Origin: Bacteroidota bacterium
GTDB lineage: Bacteria > Bacteroidota > Bacteroidia > Chitinophagales > Saprospiraceae
NCBI GenBank assembly: GCA_024280135.1
Contig: JAJRQS010000001.1
Coordinates: 1-8,132, forward strand
DNA: 8,132 nucleotides
Direction: 5' to 3'
A program made the position numbers and the translations under genes. Below the pieces are notes generated by a model. The model had not been told where the DNA came from, did not search any database, and was given only the letters and a program-made list of their open reading frames with translations. Of this stretch, positions 6,399-8,132 are shown in pieces. Position 1 is the first letter of the stretch. Every line of letters starts with the position of its first letter.

Positions 6399-7886
6399 TT
6401 ATTCTTCTCCTTTTGGGTGGCATGAATAGCACGCGGTGCTTTCATAGGAATAGCCAGAAACACCGTTATGGTCATCTGCCAAATCCGCAGAATTATTATG
6501 CTCATGACAATCTATACAACTAAAAGTCGAAAAATCATTAGGGTTAGTATGACAATCGACACATTGATCCCACTCCCCTTCGTGTTTTCCGCTATAGATT
6601 GGGAAAAACTGTGCATCATGATCAAAAGTAGCAGGAGTCCAAGCCCCTTCATTATGACATTGCGCACAATCGGTGGGAAAGTTCGCCGCTGCATGATTCG
6701 GGTTCGTTGTCCCCAAATAATCATCATTATGACAAGAATTACAATCAGTCGGAGTACCCGCAAAACCATTCGTGTGACACGAATTACAATCCACTCCAAC
6801 GTGTCCACCCTTTAGCGGAAAGTTAGTACCGTCATGATTGAAGTTATCTTCTTCGTTGCCGTTTGGATGACATGCAAAACAAGCGTTATTGGAATATACA
6901 TAACCATTTACCCCACCATGATCATCATTTGTTTCTGGATTTGTATGGCAATTAGTACAACTAAATTCTGCGTAATTATTGGGATTGGTATGACAATCAA
7001 TACATTGATCCCATTCTCCCTTATGCTCCCCACTATAGATTGGAAAATATAAACCATCGTGATCTGGGAAATTTGCAGGAGTCCATTCTGGAGCCGTAGT
7101 GTGACAGCTTGCGCAATCTATAGAGAACTGCAAGACAGTATGATTGGGGCTTTGTGTGTTATTATAATCTTCTTGATGACAGGTCACGCAATCAGCCGAC
7201 AAATTAGCAAAAGTTCCACCCGTATGGCATTTCTCACAACTAATATCATGTCCACCGACCAAAGGAAAAAAGCCATGATTAAAGTTATCGACTCCCCACC
7301 CACCCTTAGATGGATTATGGCATTCCATACAATTATCCGAATAACCGGCTGCGCTATGGTCGGGATTTTGGGTATTTTCATAATCCTGACGATGACAATT
7401 GACACATTCATTACCAATCCGATTGAATCGTAGATTTGAAGCAGATTGGTGACATTCGACGCAAGTTAATTGATCATGGGCGCCAATTAATGGGAAGCCA
7501 TTCCTTTCATGTAGCTCTGGTATCCGATCAATCGTCCAGGAATCTGAATCATGACACCTTTTGCAATCATCCCCAACGGTCTGTTCGTGCATATCGGTAT
7601 GACAAGAGACACAATCGCTACTTGCTTGCGCAAATACTAAAGAAGTATGACATTGTTTACAATCTAACACCTGATGCGCCCCTTCCAACGGGAACTCTGT
7701 CTTACTATGTGAAAAAGATTTTGGCTGACTTGGGTTATTTGTTTTCCAAGATTCACTCGAAATGCTCCACCCTTCAGGATTATGGCAGTCGGCACAATTT
7801 AACACAAAATCACCTCCATGTGGTGATTGCCCAAGTAGGAAGACAGACCATGCTACCATGAGCACAATTAATGATAGTTTATTCAT
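6399..7886 (-). CDS. 19-haem c-type cytochrome with six tri-haem modules
   Basis: A secreted protein of 495 residues with 19 canonical CxxCH sites, one haem per about 26 residues. A signal peptide (1-20, ending FLLGQ) is followed by a first haem site at 31-35. Then come six modules of about 65-75 residues, each opening FPL or FPI and each holding three CxxCH. Type A modules (65-130, 131-206, 207-280, 356-427) carry GAH/GGH before the first haem. The last three also have DY(N)..(S/N)P(D/N)H between haems two and three. Type B modules (281-355, 428-495) carry FPIYSG(E/K)H, GEWDQC(I/V)DCHTNPN, DDH(G/N)GV(N/S)GY and end in AC(F/Y)(A/S)CHP. The many spare histidines could give bis-His haem ligation. 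There is no lipobox and no transmembrane anchor beyond the signal peptide, so it should be periplasmic or exported. No catalytic haem site (e.g. CxxCK) is seen, which favours an electron wire or store over an enzyme. The barrel gene starts 1 nt after its stop codon. Haem attachment would depend on the downstream CcsBA. Confidence 0.95.
   Translation of the reverse strand: MNKLSLIVLMVAWSVFLLGQSPHGGDFVLNCADCHNPEGWSISSESWKTNNPSQPKSFSHSKTEFPLEGAHQVLDCKQCHTSLVFAQASSDCVSCHTDMHEQTVGDDCKRCHDSDSWTIDRIPELHERNGFPLIGAHDQLTCVECHQSASNLRFNRIGNECVNCHRQDYENTQNPDHSAAGYSDNCMECHNPSKGGWGVDNFNHGFFPLVGGHDISCEKCHTGGTFANLSADCVTCHQEDYNNTQSPNHTVLQFSIDCASCHTTAPEWTPANFPDHDGLYFPIYSGEHKGEWDQCIDCHTNPNNYAEFSCTNCHTNPETNDDHGGVNGYVYSNNACFACHPNGNEEDNFNHDGTNFPLKGGHVGVDCNSCHTNGFAGTPTDCNSCHNDDYLGTTNPNHAAANFPTDCAQCHNEGAWTPATFDHDAQFFPIYSGKHEGEWDQCVDCHTNPNDFSTFSCIDCHEHNNSADLADDHNGVSGYSYESTACYSCHPKGEE
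6402..6605 (-). repeat. Type B tri-haem module, second copy (C-terminal)
   Basis: This encodes residues 428-495 of the 19-haem cytochrome: FPIYSGKHEGEWDQCVDCH, then CIDCH, DDHNGVSGYSYES and CYSCHP. It aligns along nearly its full length with the other B module at 6834-7046 and, at its end, with the partial gene at 8081-8132. The DNA copies have diverged clearly, so this is an old duplication kept by selection on the protein. Confidence 0.85.
6407..6412 (-). promoter_or_regulatory. Shine-Dalgarno site for the beta-barrel gene
   Basis: AAGGAG on the minus strand, nine bases before the ATG at 6397. It is embedded in the last codons of the cytochrome gene (encoding KGEE). It is the only strong Shine-Dalgarno in front of a gene in this window. 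With the 1-nt gap between stop and start, it supports translational coupling of the two proteins and decides the barrel start. Confidence 0.7.
6606..6821 (-). repeat. Type A tri-haem module, fourth copy
   Basis: This encodes residues 356-427: FPLKGGHVGVDCNSCH, CNSCHNDDY, NPNHAAANFPTDCAQCH and a closing WTPATFDHD. It is closest to the type A module at 7047-7268, which also ends in EWTPANFPDHD. This suggests that an A+B pair (six haems) was duplicated as a unit. Confidence 0.8.
6834..7046 (-). repeat. Type B tri-haem module, first copy
   Basis: This encodes residues 281-351: FPIYSGEHKGEWDQCIDCH, CTNCH, DDHGGVNGYVYSNNACFACHP. It matches the copy at 6402-6605 position by position around all three haem sites. 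It is followed by a short NGNEEDNFNHD link into the next type A module. Confidence 0.85.
7047..7694 (-). repeat. Three tandem type A tri-haem modules
   Basis: Three consecutive modules, residues 65-130 (7497-7694), 131-206 (7269-7496) and 207-280 (7047-7268), each open with FPL.G(A/G)H and carry three CxxCH. The second and third share DY(E/N)NTQ(N/S)P(D/N)H between the second and third haem site, which the first lacks, making the first the most diverged. Each holds the same number of haems, so the protein grew in steps of three. Confidence 0.8.
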
Positions 7887-7912
7887 TCAGTTATACCAGT
7901 TTGTAGACTGTA

Positions 7913-7927
7913 GCTAACTTGGTTAGC
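7913..7927. promoter_or_regulatory. Perfect inverted repeat in the cytochrome leader
   Basis: GCTAAC and GTTAGC (7913-7918 and 7922-7927) are perfect inverted arms around three bases. The near edge is 26 bases from the ATG of the 19-haem cytochrome gene. If the promoter at 8008-8038 is right, this is transcribed and could form a small hairpin just before the ribosome-binding region. It could equally be a dimeric regulator site. No match to a known operator is recognised. Confidence 0.4.
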
Positions 7928-7950
7928 AAACAGGTTTTAATTTTCGATTT

Positions 7951-7977
7951 GCCCCTAAACAACACAAGTTTAGGCGC
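7951..7977. promoter_or_regulatory. Hairpin in the cytochrome leader
   Basis: The arms 7951-7960 and 7968-7977 (CCTAAAC/GTTTAGG perfect, plus two more pairs beyond one mismatch) enclose a seven-base loop. No T-run follows on either strand, so it is not a standard terminator. On the transcript of the cytochrome operon it would lie about 25 nt after the predicted start of transcription, so it may stabilise the mRNA or take part in regulation. Confidence 0.45.
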
Positions 7978-8007
7978 ATGACAATTCTAATCTATTGCAT
8001 CAGCATC

Positions 8008-8038
8008 CAAAGATAGCTAATTCTTACCAAAAGGTCAA
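8008..8038 (-). promoter_or_regulatory. Bacteroidota promoter for the 19-haem cytochrome operon
   Basis: On the minus strand, TTG (8036-8038) is followed after 20 bases by TATCTTTG (8008-8015), an exact match to the Bacteroidota -33/-7 pattern TTG-N(about 20)-TAnnTTTG. Transcription would begin near 8001-8004, leaving a leader of about 115 nt before the ATG at 7886. It lies just past the stop codon of the upstream cytochrome gene. It is the only two-part match found ahead of any minus-strand gene here, so it probably drives the cytochrome, barrel, lipoprotein and ccsBA genes together. Confidence 0.7.
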
Positions 8039-8080
8039 GTTTTACAAACTTTCCTTCTAGCCAACTGCTAAAACCACTAA

Positions 8081-8132
8081 TTAATCATCACCATCGGGAT
8101 GACAGGCATAACATGCATTACTTTCATACACA
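8081..8132 (-). CDS. Multihaem cytochrome, C-terminal end only (cut by window edge)
   Basis: Only the last 16 whole codons and the TAA stop (8081-8083) are in the window, reading VYESNACYACHPDGDD. This fragment has one CxxCH (CYACH) and matches the ends of both type B modules of the 19-haem protein (YSNNACFACHPNG and YESTACYSCHPKG). The rest of the gene lies beyond the right edge. It is therefore almost certainly a paralogous multihaem cytochrome, in tandem on the same strand. Its total haem number cannot be known from here. Confidence 0.8.
   Translation of the reverse strand, partial: VYESNACYACHPDGDD

Noticed and set aside
6398..6505. A longer start for the beta-barrel protein at 6505
   Set aside because: It would overlap the cytochrome gene by more than 100 bases, bury the signal peptide, and ignore the well-placed AAGGAG before 6397.
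6468..7861. Several open frames on the plus strand opposite the 19-haem cytochrome (6468-6815, 6834-7052, 7059-7433, 7436-7861)
   Set aside because: Their products have no domain sense and are rich in Ile, Met and Thr. They arise because repeated Cys/His codons keep the opposite strand open.
6399..7886. The repeat structure as a CRISPR array or DNA-level tandem repeat
   Set aside because: The repetition is in the protein (CxxCH modules). The DNA copies are diverged and in frame, with no constant repeat and spacer pattern.

Overview
The window looks chromosomal and comes from a member of the Bacteroidota. The evidence is an A/T-rich base composition, promoters of the TTG-N20-TAnnTTTG type, mostly weak Shine-Dalgarno sites, small lipoproteins, and one very large ResB-CcsA (CcsBA) fusion for cytochrome c maturation. 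I cannot place it to genus. The whole window concerns c-type cytochromes: every protein gene is a haem protein, a cytochrome maturation factor, or a probable envelope partner.

Layout, left to right. A plus-strand gene (172-639) encodes a small lipoprotein with two CxxCH haem sites. It ends at a perfect 18-bp hairpin flanked by A7 and T8 (653-692), which can terminate transcription from both sides. Everything to the right is on the minus strand. Read in the direction of transcription, it starts with the last 16 codons of a multihaem cytochrome cut by the window edge (8081-8132). A 194-bp gap follows, holding a good Bacteroidota promoter and a leader of about 115 nt with two hairpins. Then come a 19-haem cytochrome (6399-7886), an outer-membrane beta-barrel protein starting 1 nt after it (4781-6397), a lipoprotein with an NrfJ-like domain and an OB-fold-like domain (3847-4659), and the CcsBA cytochrome c synthetase (710-3781). 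The shared terminator closes the set.

How the genes may work together. CcsBA attaches haem to exported apocytochromes, including the 19-haem protein and probably the two-haem lipoprotein. The 19-haem cytochrome is built as one haem site plus six tri-haem modules of two types (order A-A-A-B-A-B). It is tightly coupled to a beta-barrel that has its own N-terminal periplasmic-type domain. This resembles in outline a porin-cytochrome conduit that moves electrons across the outer membrane, but neither protein obviously looks like the known MtrA/MtrB or Geobacter types. The conduit role is inference. The cut-off upstream gene ends in the same module-B tail, so the locus carries at least two paralogous multihaem cytochromes in tandem.
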